Part shown: piece after piece, positions 33,465 through 41,237 of the stretch | Layout of the letters: every line of letters begins with the position of its first letter | How positions within the stretch are numbered: position 1 is the stretch's first letter | Assembly: GCF_902497875.1 (NCBI RefSeq) | Contig: NZ_CABVHY010000046.1 | Location: 1-41,701, forward strand | DNA: 41,701 nt | Direction: 5' to 3' | DNA from: Pseudomonas fluorescens | GTDB lineage: Bacteria > Pseudomonadota > Gammaproteobacteria > Pseudomonadales > Pseudomonadaceae | Made by a program: the position numbers and the translations under genes | Notes under the pieces: generated by a model | Seen by the model: only the letters and a program-made list of their open reading frames with translations | What the model was told of the DNA's origin: nothing | Database searches by the model: none

Positions 33465-34007
33465 ATGTCTATCCGTTTGAAGATTCTGAGAAAAAAACTG
33501 GGCGTGACGCTGGAGGCCCTGGCCGAAAAATCCGGCATGACCAAGAGCTACCTGTCGAAAGTCGAGCGCGGCTTGAATACGCCATCGATCGCCGCCGCCT
33601 TGAAACTGGCCAAGGCCTTGAACGTCAAGGTCGAAGAGTTGTTCAGTGAAGAAAGCATCAGCCTCGACAGCTACAGCCTGGTGCGTAGCGACGAGCGCCA
33701 GTCGCTGTCAGCCAACGCCGAGACGCCGGGTTATGCGGTGCTGGCCCGTCAGGTCAGTGAGCGCAGCCTGTTGCCATTCATCATCTACCCGCCCACAGAG
33801 TTCAGCGACAAGAGCTTCAAGGAGCATTTGGGTGAAGAGTTTCTGTTCGTCCACGAAGGGCAGGTGGAAGTGGACTTCATGAACGAACGTCTGATCCTCA
33901 ATCGCGGCGATGCGCTGCATTTCAACGCGCAGAAACCGCACCGGATTCGCTCGGTTGGCGAGGTCCAGGCGCAGTTGTTGGTGGTGGTGCAAAGCGGGGA
34001 AGAGTGA
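33465..34007 (+). CDS. XRE-family regulator with C-terminal cupin domain
   Basis: A 180-residue regulator. The N-terminal XRE helix-turn-helix is MSIRLKILRKKLGVTLEALAEKSGMTKSYLSKVERGLNTPSIAAALKLAKALNVKVEELFSE (about 1-65). The C-terminal cupin (about 100-178) has the LGEEFLFVHEGQVEVDF strand and the RGDALHFNAQKPHRIRSVG motif, which in this group binds a small effector. The start at 33465 has only a weak upstream ribosome-binding site. It is divergent from the aldolase/DapA-like operon, with a palindrome between them. It probably represses or activates that operon in response to a substrate. Confidence 0.9.
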   Translation: MSIRLKILRKKLGVTLEALAEKSGMTKSYLSKVERGLNTPSIAAALKLAKALNVKVEELFSEESISLDSYSLVRSDERQSLSANAETPGYAVLARQVSERSLLPFIIYPPTEFSDKSFKEHLGEEFLFVHEGQVEVDFMNERLILNRGDALHFNAQKPHRIRSVGEVQAQLLVVVQSGEE

Positions 34008-34059
34008 TTCAGGATCGTTCCAGCGGGTTCAATGCAACCTCTATGGCGAGGGAGCTTGC

Positions 34060-34192
34060 TGTGGCGAGGGGGCTTGCCCCCGCTCGGCTGCGAAGCAGTC
34101 GTAAAACCTGTACCTGCGGTCTGTCTGGCAGAACCGACTTGCAGGTTTTAGGGCCGCTTCGCGACCCAGCGGGGGCAAGCCCCCTCGCCACA
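34060..34192. repeat. REP doublet, family B, copy 3
   Basis: Outer stems TGTGGCGAGGGGGCTTGCCC and GGGGGCAAGCCCCCTCGCCA, with the family's CTCGGCTGCGAAGCAG segment inside. An extra partial half (TGGCGAGGGAGCTTGCT) stands at 34044-34060. It lies between the convergent XRE-cupin and SIR2-like genes. Confidence 0.9.
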
Positions 34193-34219
34193 AAGGTCAT
34201 TTGTCAGGCCAATATCTCC

Positions 34220-35236
34220 TCAACGCTCCACAGGCACCGACAGCTGTGGATTTCCCAACCCATGGCTCTTCGAATCGAAAAACCGCAGCGTCACATCCAG
34301 CCCCTCGAACAGCTTCGTGTAATGGCGTTTCTGGTGCTGGATAAACGCCTTGCTGCGCGGATAGATCGAGACGGCGATGGTCTTGAGTTGCGCCTGGCGC
34401 AGGGCGTGGACGATATGGCTGTCTTGCTCGCCGAGACGGTGGCCGAAGATGCACAGGGCGCCGTCGTGGGTGAGCAGTTGGTCGTAGCAGAAGGACAGAT
34501 AGTCCGAGCTGCGAATGATCTTGAGCTTGTCCTGGCTGGTGCCTTCGTTGATGAACAACGGTACATCGTCCAGGGTCTTGATGGTGTTGTTGATGGCAAA
34601 GCTGCCAAGCAGCGTGCCTTCAGTGGCGGTCAGCTTGCGCGCGCTGCCGTCGGAGTTTCGCACCAGGTGCAGGCCACCGTGCAGGTAGAGCACACGCGCC
34701 TTGTCTGTTTGGGTATTGCTCAAGTCGAAATTTGAATCGGCGCCGTTGAACAGGTCGGTAATGGCCTGCGGGTCTTGCATGATCGCCCAGTAATTGAGCA
34801 GGTCATAGTTGGTGGTGAACACCGTTGGGTAGCTGCCCAACTCTTGATTGATCTTCGCCAGGCTCGACGCCTGCATCAGACGCCAGGGGATATGCACCCC
34901 ATGCACGGTGTTAATCAGCGCTTCCTTGATCGCGTAGTAGCGATTGCGCGGCGCCGCCGAACTGACGGCCAGTGCCTTGTTGACCCGGCTGGTGGTCTTC
35001 AACGCGCTCAGCACCTGCTCGAAAATCCGCGTGCCCATGGCCTCGAAGACGCTCAACTCGGACTGGCTCAGGGGTTTTTCTTCGACGGTGCGGGCGTTCT
35101 CGAACAGCGAGTCATAACCGAAGTCGTCCCACACCACGCGGCTGGCGCCGTTACCCACCAGCAGAGCGGTGAACGAGGTGGTTGCGCGCACGGCGTTCCA
35201 GTCTTCAAGTTCGGCATCAAATTCCTGGAAATCCAT
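34220..35236 (-). CDS. SIR2-like protein (DUF4917 type)
   Basis: A 338-residue protein. I start at 35236 (MDFQEFDAELEDWNAVRATTSFTALLVGNGAS), dropping a 30-residue upstream extension that looks non-coding. SIR2-fold marks are GNGAS (28-32, the dinucleotide loop), TTNYD (141-145, the TxNxD motif), LHGG (185-188) and near the end IFGHRLGEQDSHIV, like the final SIR2 strand. SIR2-like domains bind NAD and in many defence systems destroy it. No second defence gene such as an Argonaute, TIR sensor or methylase lies beside it, so a defence role is possible but unproven. It stands alone between a REP doublet and a divergent dehydrogenase gene. Confidence 0.72.
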   Translation of the reverse strand: MDFQEFDAELEDWNAVRATTSFTALLVGNGASRVVWDDFGYDSLFENARTVEEKPLSQSELSVFEAMGTRIFEQVLSALKTTSRVNKALAVSSAAPRNRYYAIKEALINTVHGVHIPWRLMQASSLAKINQELGSYPTVFTTNYDLLNYWAIMQDPQAITDLFNGADSNFDLSNTQTDKARVLYLHGGLHLVRNSDGSARKLTATEGTLLGSFAINNTIKTLDDVPLFINEGTSQDKLKIIRSSDYLSFCYDQLLTHDGALCIFGHRLGEQDSHIVHALRQAQLKTIAVSIYPRSKAFIQHQKRHYTKLFEGLDVTLRFFDSKSHGLGNPQLSVPVER

Positions 35237-35395
35237 AATCACGGTTTGTCGTCTCAAAACTGAAGGTGTGCGGGGCGCTGACTTTATCACGACATGGAAT
35301 TGAGCCAGATCAAGATATGCCTGCACTTATGGGTCGATCCTGCAGGCACCCGCTGGACCGGTATCGTCGGTTCAGCCACAACAAGAGGATTGGTC

Positions 35396-36544
35396 ATGAG
35401 CAGCACGTTTTTCATTCCCGCGGTGAACATCATGGGCATCGGTTGCCTCGACGAAGCCATGAAAGCTATTAGCAACTACGGCTTTCGCAAGGCGTTGATC
35501 GTCACCGACGCAGGACTGGCCAAGGCTGGCATCGCGAAGATGATCGCCGAGAAACTGGCGATTCAGGATATCGATTCGGTGATTTTCGACGGCGCCAAGC
35601 CGAACCCGAGCATGGCCAACGTCGAGAACGGTCTGGGACTGCTCAAGGAAAGTAAATGCGATTTCGTGGTGTCGCTGGGCGGCGGTTCGCCCCATGACTG
35701 CGCCAAGGGCATCGCCCTGTGCGCCACCAACGGCGGGCAGATCCGCGACTACGAAGGCGTCGACCAATCGAGCAAGCCGCAATTGCCGGTGATCGCGATC
35801 AACACCACCGCCGGTACTGCCAGCGAGATGACCCGGTTCTGCATCATTACGGATGAGTCACGCCACGTGAAAATGGCCATCGTCGATCGCAACGTCACGC
35901 CGCTCATGTCGGTCAACGACCCCGCGCTGATGGTCGGCATGCCCAAAAGCCTGACGGCCGCCACCGGGATGGATGCGCTGACCCACGCCATCGAGGCCTA
36001 TGTGTCCACCGCAGCCACGCCGATCACCGACGCCTGCGCGCTGAAATCCATTGAGCTGATCAGCGGCAATCTGCGCCTGGCGGTCCGCGACGGCAGTGAC
36101 TTGGCCGCACGGGAAAATATGGCCTACGCGCAGTTCCTCGCCGGGATGGCGTTCAACAATGCATCCCTGGGTTTCGTGCATGCCATGGCTCACCAACTGG
36201 GAGGTTTCTATGACCTGCCCCATGGTGTGTGCAACGCCATACTGCTGCCCCACGTGCAAAGCTTCAACGCCAGTGTCTGCGCCGAGCGCCTGACCGACGT
36301 CGCCCGGGCACTGGGTGCCGACGTCCATGGTTTGAGCGAGGAAGAGGGCGCCCAGGCGGCCATCGCGGCGATCCGCTGCCTGTCCACGGACGTCGAGATT
36401 CCAGCCGGGCTGCGCGACCTGGGAGCCAAGCTGCAAGACATCCCGACCCTGGCAACCAACGCCCTGAAAGACGCCTGCGGACTGACCAACCCGCGTGCAG
36501 CGGATCAACGGCAAATTGAAGAGATATTCCGTAGCGCGTTTTGA
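35396..36544 (+). CDS. Iron-containing alcohol dehydrogenase
   Basis: A 382-residue group III (iron-dependent) NAD(P)-linked alcohol dehydrogenase. I start at 35396 (MSSTFFIPAVNIMGIGCLDEAMKAI), preceded by AGAGG. The four metal ligands are in their expected places: Asp193 and His197 in GMDALTHAIEAYV, His262 in HAMAHQLGG, and His276 in YDLPHGVCNAILLPHV. The NAD site is VVSLGGGSPHDCAKG. It is close to YiaY/AdhB/ErcA-type enzymes. It is divergent from the SIR2-like gene, with the LysR gene 280 bases downstream on the same strand. The alcohol substrate is not predictable. Confidence 0.92.
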   Translation: MSSTFFIPAVNIMGIGCLDEAMKAISNYGFRKALIVTDAGLAKAGIAKMIAEKLAIQDIDSVIFDGAKPNPSMANVENGLGLLKESKCDFVVSLGGGSPHDCAKGIALCATNGGQIRDYEGVDQSSKPQLPVIAINTTAGTASEMTRFCIITDESRHVKMAIVDRNVTPLMSVNDPALMVGMPKSLTAATGMDALTHAIEAYVSTAATPITDACALKSIELISGNLRLAVRDGSDLAARENMAYAQFLAGMAFNNASLGFVHAMAHQLGGFYDLPHGVCNAILLPHVQSFNASVCAERLTDVARALGADVHGLSEEEGAQAAIAAIRCLSTDVEIPAGLRDLGAKLQDIPTLATNALKDACGLTNPRAADQRQIEEIFRSAF

Positions 36545-36570
36545 GCCAGGCATAAAACCCGCGCACGCCC

Positions 36571-36619
36571 TTCGCGGGCAAGTCGGATCGCCGCACCGAC
36601 GCTCCGACTTGCCCGCGAA
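36571..36619. repeat. Long perfect inverted repeat (REP-like or terminator)
   Basis: TTCGCGGGCAAGTCGGA (36571-36587) and TCCGACTTGCCCGCGAA (36603-36619) form a perfect 17-base stem around a 15-base loop. It is a different sequence from REP families A, B and C. It lies just after the alcohol dehydrogenase stop and may act as its terminator, although no T run follows. Confidence 0.85.
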
Positions 36620-36823
36620 TGCGCCAGACCATTCACTAAAAATCCCCGCTTGCACATCCACCGTGCTGAACACCGAAGTGTTTGGCCGGGCAATGCTGGC
36701 GGTCGCTCGTGCAGGTGGATCGCAGGCGGTTCTGGAATCGCGAGACATCAATCAACTGGCATCGACTCGCTGAATTGGCGTTATCCTGCGGTTTCCGACT
36801 AAGCCGATATCGCCGAGCCTTTG

Positions 36824-37732
36824 ATGCTGCACAAAAGCCTGATACGTCGCCTGGATCTGCTCACGCTGCAGTTGTTCGTTGCCGTCCATGAGGAGGGTAC
36901 GTTGACTCGCGCCGCTGCCCGTGAGGCGATTGCGGTGTCGGCGGCGAGCAAGCGTTTGATGGAGCTTGAAGAGGCGTTGGGTATCAGCCTGTTCGTGCGC
37001 CAGGCCAAGGGCATGAGCCTCACCGCCGCTGGCGAAACCCTGTTGCACCATGCGCGGCAGATGCTGTTCAACGTCGAGAAGATGGGCCTCGAACTCGGTG
37101 AACACAGCCACGGTGTGCGCGGTTATGTGCGGATGCTGGCCAACCTCTCGGCGATCATTCAGTTCTTGCCCGAAGACCTGCGGGATTTCTCCGAACGTCA
37201 CCCGCAAGTCAAGACCGACCTCGAAGAACGCCCCAGCAATGGGGTGATTCAGGGAGTGCTGGATGGTGTGGCCGATCTTGGCATCTGTTCCAGTGACAGC
37301 GATACAAAGGGCCTGCACAGCGTGCCTTACCGGCAGGACAAGCTGGTGGTGCTGATGCGCCCGGATCATCCGCTGGCCATTGAGCATGAGCTGGCGTTTG
37401 CCGACACGCTGGACTTCGATTACGTCGGCCTGCACGCCGCCAGCTCGATCAACATGCGCACCCATGCGGCGGCGCGCAAGGCAGGCAAAGTGTTGCGCCT
37501 GCGGATTCATGTGCCGGGATTCGACGCCATGTGCCGCATGGTCCAGGCCAATATGGGCATCGGCATTCTGCCCCAGCGCGCCTATGAACTGTTTGGACGG
37601 GCGCTGGGCCTGCATGCGGTGCCGCTGAGTGACGACTGGTCTGAGCGCACGCTGATACTGGTAGTGCGCGATGAGGCGGCGTTGTCGCCGGTGAGTCAGT
37701 TGTTGTTTGAGGCTTTACGGGGGCCGGTTTGA
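36824..37732 (+). CDS. LysR-family transcriptional regulator
   Basis: A 302-residue LysR-type regulator. I use the ATG at 36824 (MLHKSLIRRLDLLTLQLFVAVHEEGTLTRAAAREAIAVSAASKRLMELEEALG); a TTG one codon earlier is also possible. The helix-turn-helix is at about 14-45. The effector domain (about 90-300) has the usual VRMLANLSAIIQFLPEDLRDFSERHPQV start. It precedes the CaiB/lyase genes on the same strand with a 255-base gap holding a REP doublet. It may control them or the dehydrogenase upstream. Confidence 0.92.
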   Translation: MLHKSLIRRLDLLTLQLFVAVHEEGTLTRAAAREAIAVSAASKRLMELEEALGISLFVRQAKGMSLTAAGETLLHHARQMLFNVEKMGLELGEHSHGVRGYVRMLANLSAIIQFLPEDLRDFSERHPQVKTDLEERPSNGVIQGVLDGVADLGICSSDSDTKGLHSVPYRQDKLVVLMRPDHPLAIEHELAFADTLDFDYVGLHAASSINMRTHAAARKAGKVLRLRIHVPGFDAMCRMVQANMGIGILPQRAYELFGRALGLHAVPLSDDWSERTLILVVRDEAALSPVSQLLFEALRGPV

Positions 37733-37757
37733 CATCTTTGTTGATAGTAATGGCCCC

Positions 37758-37852
37758 ATCGCGAGCAAGCTCGCTCTCACATTAGATCTGAAGTGATCAC
37801 CCCATTGTGTTCTCGCTGGAGATCCCCTGTGGGAGCGAGCTTGCTCGCGATG
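37758..37852. repeat. REP doublet, family C, copy 2
   Basis: Left half ATCGCGAGCAAGCTCGCTCT (one change from copy 1), right half TGTGGGAGCGAGCTTGCTCG followed by CGAT. It lies between the LysR and CaiB-type genes. Confidence 0.9.
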
Positions 37853-37987
37853 GCATTCCTGAGATCGCAGCAAATTTCCCGCAGCGCTTTCGCGTTTGAC
37901 GAACGCTCCTTGCCAACTGACGGTTGGATTCCAACCCCACCGTTCCTCTAGCCTTGGCACACATTCCAAGAATAAGAGGTACCCCCC

Positions 37988-39181
37988 ATGACTGCCCCTC
38001 TGAGTGGCATCAAGGTCATCGAGATCGGCACGCTGATTGCCGCGCCGTTTGCTGCACGCGTACTGGCCGAGTTTGGTGCCGAAGTGATCAAGATCGAAGC
38101 CCTCGGCCAGGGCGATCCGCTGCGTAAATGGCGCAAACTGCACGAAGGCACATCCCTGTGGTGGTACTTGCAATCGCGGAACAAAAAATCCCTGGCGCTG
38201 AACCTGAAATCCGCTGAAGGCATCGAGCTGGTCAAACAACTGGCCAGCAGCGCCGACGTGTTGATCGAGAACCTGCGCCCCGGCGCGCTGGAAAAACTCG
38301 GGCTGGGTTGGGACGTGCTGCATGCCCTCAATCCCAACCTGACGCTGGTGCGGATTTCCGGCTACGGCCAGACTGGCCCGTATCGCGACCGTCCTGGATT
38401 TGGCGCCATTGGTGAAGCCATGGGCGGTATTCGCTACACCACCGGCACCCCGGGTTCGCCGCCGGCACGGGTCGGCGTCAGCCTCGGTGATTCGCTGGCA
38501 TCGCTGCATGCGGTGATCGGCGCCTTGATGTCCCTGCTGCGGGTCAAGACCGGGCAGGGTGAAGGCCAGGTGGTCGACGTGTCACTGGCCGAAAGCGTGT
38601 TCAACCTGATGGAAAGCCTGGTCCCGGAATACGACATGCTCGGCCACGTCCGCGAGCGCAGTGGTGGTGCCTTGCCGGGCATTGCGCCGTCCAACACCTA
38701 CCTGACCGCCGACGGCGCCTACGTGGTGATCGCCGGTAATAGTGACCCGATCTACAAGCGCTTGATGGAAGTCATCGGCCGCGCCGACCTGGCCGATGCG
38801 CCGGAGTTTGCCCACAACGATGGCCGCGCCGCCAAGAGTGGCCTGCTCGATGCGGCGATCACCCACTGGACCAGCAGCCTGCCGATCGAACAAGTGCTGG
38901 CGACTTTGCAGGAGGCCGAAGTCCCCGCCGGACGCATCTACTCGGTGGCCGACATTGTCGCCGACCCGCACTACCAGGCGCGGGACATGCTGCTCAGCGC
39001 TGAATTGCCCGGTGGCACCCAGGTGAAAATGCCCGGCATCGTGCCAAAACTGTCCGAGACGCCGGGGGGCGTCAACTGGTCAGGGCCGAGCCTGGGTCAG
39101 CACACCGATGCCATTCTGGCCGAATTGGGCCTCACCGGCCTGGACATCGAACGATTGAAAACCGAAGGGGTGGTGCAATGA
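37988..39181 (+). CDS. CaiB/BaiF-type (family III) CoA-transferase
   Basis: A 397-residue family III CoA-transferase, which moves CoA between organic acids such as succinate and a substrate acid. It starts MTAPLSGIKVIEIGTLIAAPFAARVLAEFGAEVIKIEALGQGDPLRKW, the standard N-terminus. The catalytic aspartate is Asp168 in GVSLGDSLASLHAV, aligned with Asp169 of formyl-CoA transferase. The GYGQTGPYRDRPGFG motif is intact. The stop overlaps the start of the lyase gene (ATGA). With the lyase it resembles citramalate or C5-dicarboxylate catabolism: the transferase would activate the acid and the lyase would cleave the CoA ester. The exact substrate is inferred only. Confidence 0.9.
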   Translation: MTAPLSGIKVIEIGTLIAAPFAARVLAEFGAEVIKIEALGQGDPLRKWRKLHEGTSLWWYLQSRNKKSLALNLKSAEGIELVKQLASSADVLIENLRPGALEKLGLGWDVLHALNPNLTLVRISGYGQTGPYRDRPGFGAIGEAMGGIRYTTGTPGSPPARVGVSLGDSLASLHAVIGALMSLLRVKTGQGEGQVVDVSLAESVFNLMESLVPEYDMLGHVRERSGGALPGIAPSNTYLTADGAYVVIAGNSDPIYKRLMEVIGRADLADAPEFAHNDGRAAKSGLLDAAITHWTSSLPIEQVLATLQEAEVPAGRIYSVADIVADPHYQARDMLLSAELPGGTQVKMPGIVPKLSETPGGVNWSGPSLGQHTDAILAELGLTGLDIERLKTEGVVQ

Positions 39182-40104
39182 TCAGCGACTTTTCCGAAAC
39201 CCTGATCGTCCAGGAAGTCTCCCCCCGCGATGGCTTGCAGATCGAGCCGACCTGGGTCGAAACCGCCGACAAGATGGCGCTGATCAATCAACTGTCACTG
39301 GCCGGTTTCAGTCGCATCGAAGCCGGCTCGTTCGTCTCGCCCAAAGCCATTGCGGCCCTGCGCGATGGCGAAGAAGTCTTCCAGGGGATTACTCGTCAGC
39401 CGGGCGTGATTTACGTCGCCTTGATCCCCAATCTCAAAGGCGCGCAACGAGCGCTGGAGGTCAAGGCGGATGAGCTGAACCTGGTGATGTCCGCCAGCCA
39501 GACCCACAACCAGGCCAACATGCGCATGAGTTGCGAGCGCTCGCTGGCGGCGTTCGGTGAGGTGGTCGAGTTCGTCGACGGTTCATCGGTGCGACTCAAC
39601 GCAAGCATCGCTACCACCTTCGGTTGCCCGTTCGAAGGGCGAATCGATGAAGACCGGGTGCTGCAGATCGTCGACGCCTATCTGGAACTCGGCATGCAAG
39701 GCATCACCCTGGCCGACACCACCGGCATGGCCAATCCGCGACAGGTGGATCGACTGGTGCGGCGGGTGTTGCAGCGAGTGCCCGCGGCCGACCTGACCCT
39801 GCACTTTCACAACACCCGCGGCCTTGGTCTGTGCAACGTCCTTGCTGCTTATGAAGCGGGCGCGCGCCGATTCGATGCGGCGCTGGGTGGACTGGGTGGC
39901 TGTCCCTTTGCGCCGGGTGCATCGGGGAATATCTGTACCGAGGACCTGGTCAACCTGTGCGATGAAATCGGCATTCACACCGGAATCGATCTGCCGCTAT
40001 TGCTGCGATTGTCACGAGGATTGCCCGCGCTGCTGGGCCACGAAGTGCCTGGCCAGTTGGTCAAGGCCGGACGCAACTGCGATCTGCATCCGACGCCATC
40101 CTGA
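39178..40104 (+). CDS. Hydroxymethylglutaryl-CoA lyase family enzyme
   Basis: A 308-residue DRE-TIM metallolyase. It has the HMGL signature: VQEVSPRDGLQIEPTW with the metal and catalytic arginine-aspartate, SFVSPKAI, FGCPFEGRI, and LHFHNTRGLGLCNVLAAYEAGARRFDAALGGLGGCPFAPGASGN, whose Cys242 is the catalytic cysteine. It cleaves 3-hydroxy-3-methylglutaryl-CoA or a related 3-hydroxyacyl-CoA to acetyl-CoA and a keto acid. Coupling to a CaiB-type transferase points to a branched or hydroxylated dicarboxylate. The transporter that follows is broken. Confidence 0.9.
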   Translation: MISDFSETLIVQEVSPRDGLQIEPTWVETADKMALINQLSLAGFSRIEAGSFVSPKAIAALRDGEEVFQGITRQPGVIYVALIPNLKGAQRALEVKADELNLVMSASQTHNQANMRMSCERSLAAFGEVVEFVDGSSVRLNASIATTFGCPFEGRIDEDRVLQIVDAYLELGMQGITLADTTGMANPRQVDRLVRRVLQRVPAADLTLHFHNTRGLGLCNVLAAYEAGARRFDAALGGLGGCPFAPGASGNICTEDLVNLCDEIGIHTGIDLPLLLRLSRGLPALLGHEVPGQLVKAGRNCDLHPTPS

Positions 40105-40200
40105 CCAGATAACCCGGTTTCCCTACACAGGTGTCAGAGCACCTGAACCAGACAACAAAAACAATCGGACACCCACGGGCAGTCCGCCTGGAGAAATACG

Positions 40201-41138
40201 ATGAGCCTTAATGTCCTGGAGGCGGGCGCGAGCCCGGCCGTTTCGCACGATGTCGAAAAAGCCCTGGTCAGCAAAGTCACATGGTATGCGTGATGACCGT
40301 TATATCGAAGTTAAAGAAGCCTCTAAAACGCACAATTTAGGCTCATATAGTGGTATTAGACTATTTTTGCACGGAGATGCGCACCAGCCGATAACCGGGG
40401 GTCCACCAAGCGAGCTGCTGGCCCGGGGAGAACGGCCAACAGTGGAACGCGTGCGTCTGGAACTCGGCCGCGGCAACCTTGCTCGCCAGTCGCGTGGCCC
40501 AGCATGAGCCGCACAAGGGTGGCAGTTCATTGCTGGCGGCGTTGCGCATTCCAGGCTTTCTGACCCTGGGCCTGATCTACTTCCTGATCCAGGTTGCGTC
40601 CTATGGCCTGAACTTCTGGGCACCGCAACTGATCCGCAGCGCCGGCACCCAGAGCCCGGTGATGATCGGGCTGCTGACGGCCATTCCCTATGTGTGTGGC
40701 GCCATCAGCATGGTAGTGATCGGGCGCTTGTCCGACGCCACCGGCGAGCGCCGCAAGTTCGTCAGCGGGTTGGTCGCGCTGGGCGCGGTAGGCTTCTTCT
40801 GCGCCGGGATCTTTGCCGATCACACCACGTTCCTGATCGTCGCCCTGAGCCTGTTGGGCGCCGGCATCATCGCCTCGATCCCGACCTTCTGGACCCTGCC
40901 GCCGAAACTGCTGGCCGGTGCAGGCGCCGGTGCGGCTGGCGGAATTGCGGTGATCAACACCCTAGGGCAGTTCGGCGGCATCGTCAGCCCGGTCATGGTC
41001 GGTCGGATCAAGGACCTGACCGGCACCACCACCCCGGCGCTCTACGTGATCGGCGTCGCCGCCCTGATCGCCGCCGCGCTGCTGCTGTGGGGCCTGCCAC
41101 AGAAACTGCGCACGCTGGATAAGCTTCACGGGGATTGA
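40201..41138 (+). pseudogene. MFS transporter (ACS-like), disrupted by deletion and a foreign insert
   Basis: The gene begins normally at 40201, after a GGAG site, as MSLNVLEAGASPAVSHDVEKALVSKVTW, the usual start of anion:cation symporter MFS proteins, which continue KVTWRLIP. After 28 codons (40284) the similarity stops and a TGA follows at 40291. MFS sequence resumes near 40476 as LASRVAQHEPHKGG and runs to 41138 with the second half intact: SSYGLNFWAPQLI-type helix 7, IGRLSDATGERRKF and VINTLGQFGGIVSPVMVGRIKDLTG. Roughly 180-200 residues (helices 1-6) are missing and replaced by about 190 unrelated bases. The transporter is therefore non-functional. It is the last gene of the CaiB/lyase cluster and probably once imported its substrate. 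Confidence 0.85.
40285..40475 (+). other. Foreign fragment inside the MFS pseudogene; possible KfrA-type DNA-binding remnant
   Basis: About 190 bases that do not fit an MFS protein. The first 85 or so are AT-rich, unlike the flanks. A frame from an ATG at 40286 reads MRDDRYIEVKEASKTHNL and later SELLARGERPTVERVRLELGRGN. The latter resembles the N-terminal DNA-binding domain of KfrA-type plasmid proteins (GERPTVERVRxxLGRGSPNT). It breaks off just where SPNT would be expected and joins MFS sequence. No clear terminal repeats or target duplication are seen. It looks like scar DNA from an insertion and deletion event. Confidence 0.5.
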
Positions 41139-41145
41139 AGGCCTA

Positions 41146-41180
41146 AAAAGATCGCCGCCTATCGGCAGCTCCTACAGGAT
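41146..41180. repeat. REP family A half-element, degraded, beside the insertion sequence
   Basis: AAGATCGCCGCCTATCGGCA followed by GCTCCTACAGGAT matches one half of the family A repeat with a few changes. The second half is not seen before the transposase gene; it may lie beyond the insertion sequence, outside the window. Confidence 0.75.
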
Positions 41181-41237
41181 CTATGTTCCCGGCTGATTCG
41201 GCGGCGGATGCAATCGGCGTAGATACCGTCTTAACTC

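Noticed and set aside
34220..36544. A multi-gene defence island around the SIR2-like gene
   Set aside because: The neighbours are an XRE-cupin regulator, an alcohol dehydrogenase and metabolic enzymes. No nuclease, helicase, methylase or TIR gene is present.
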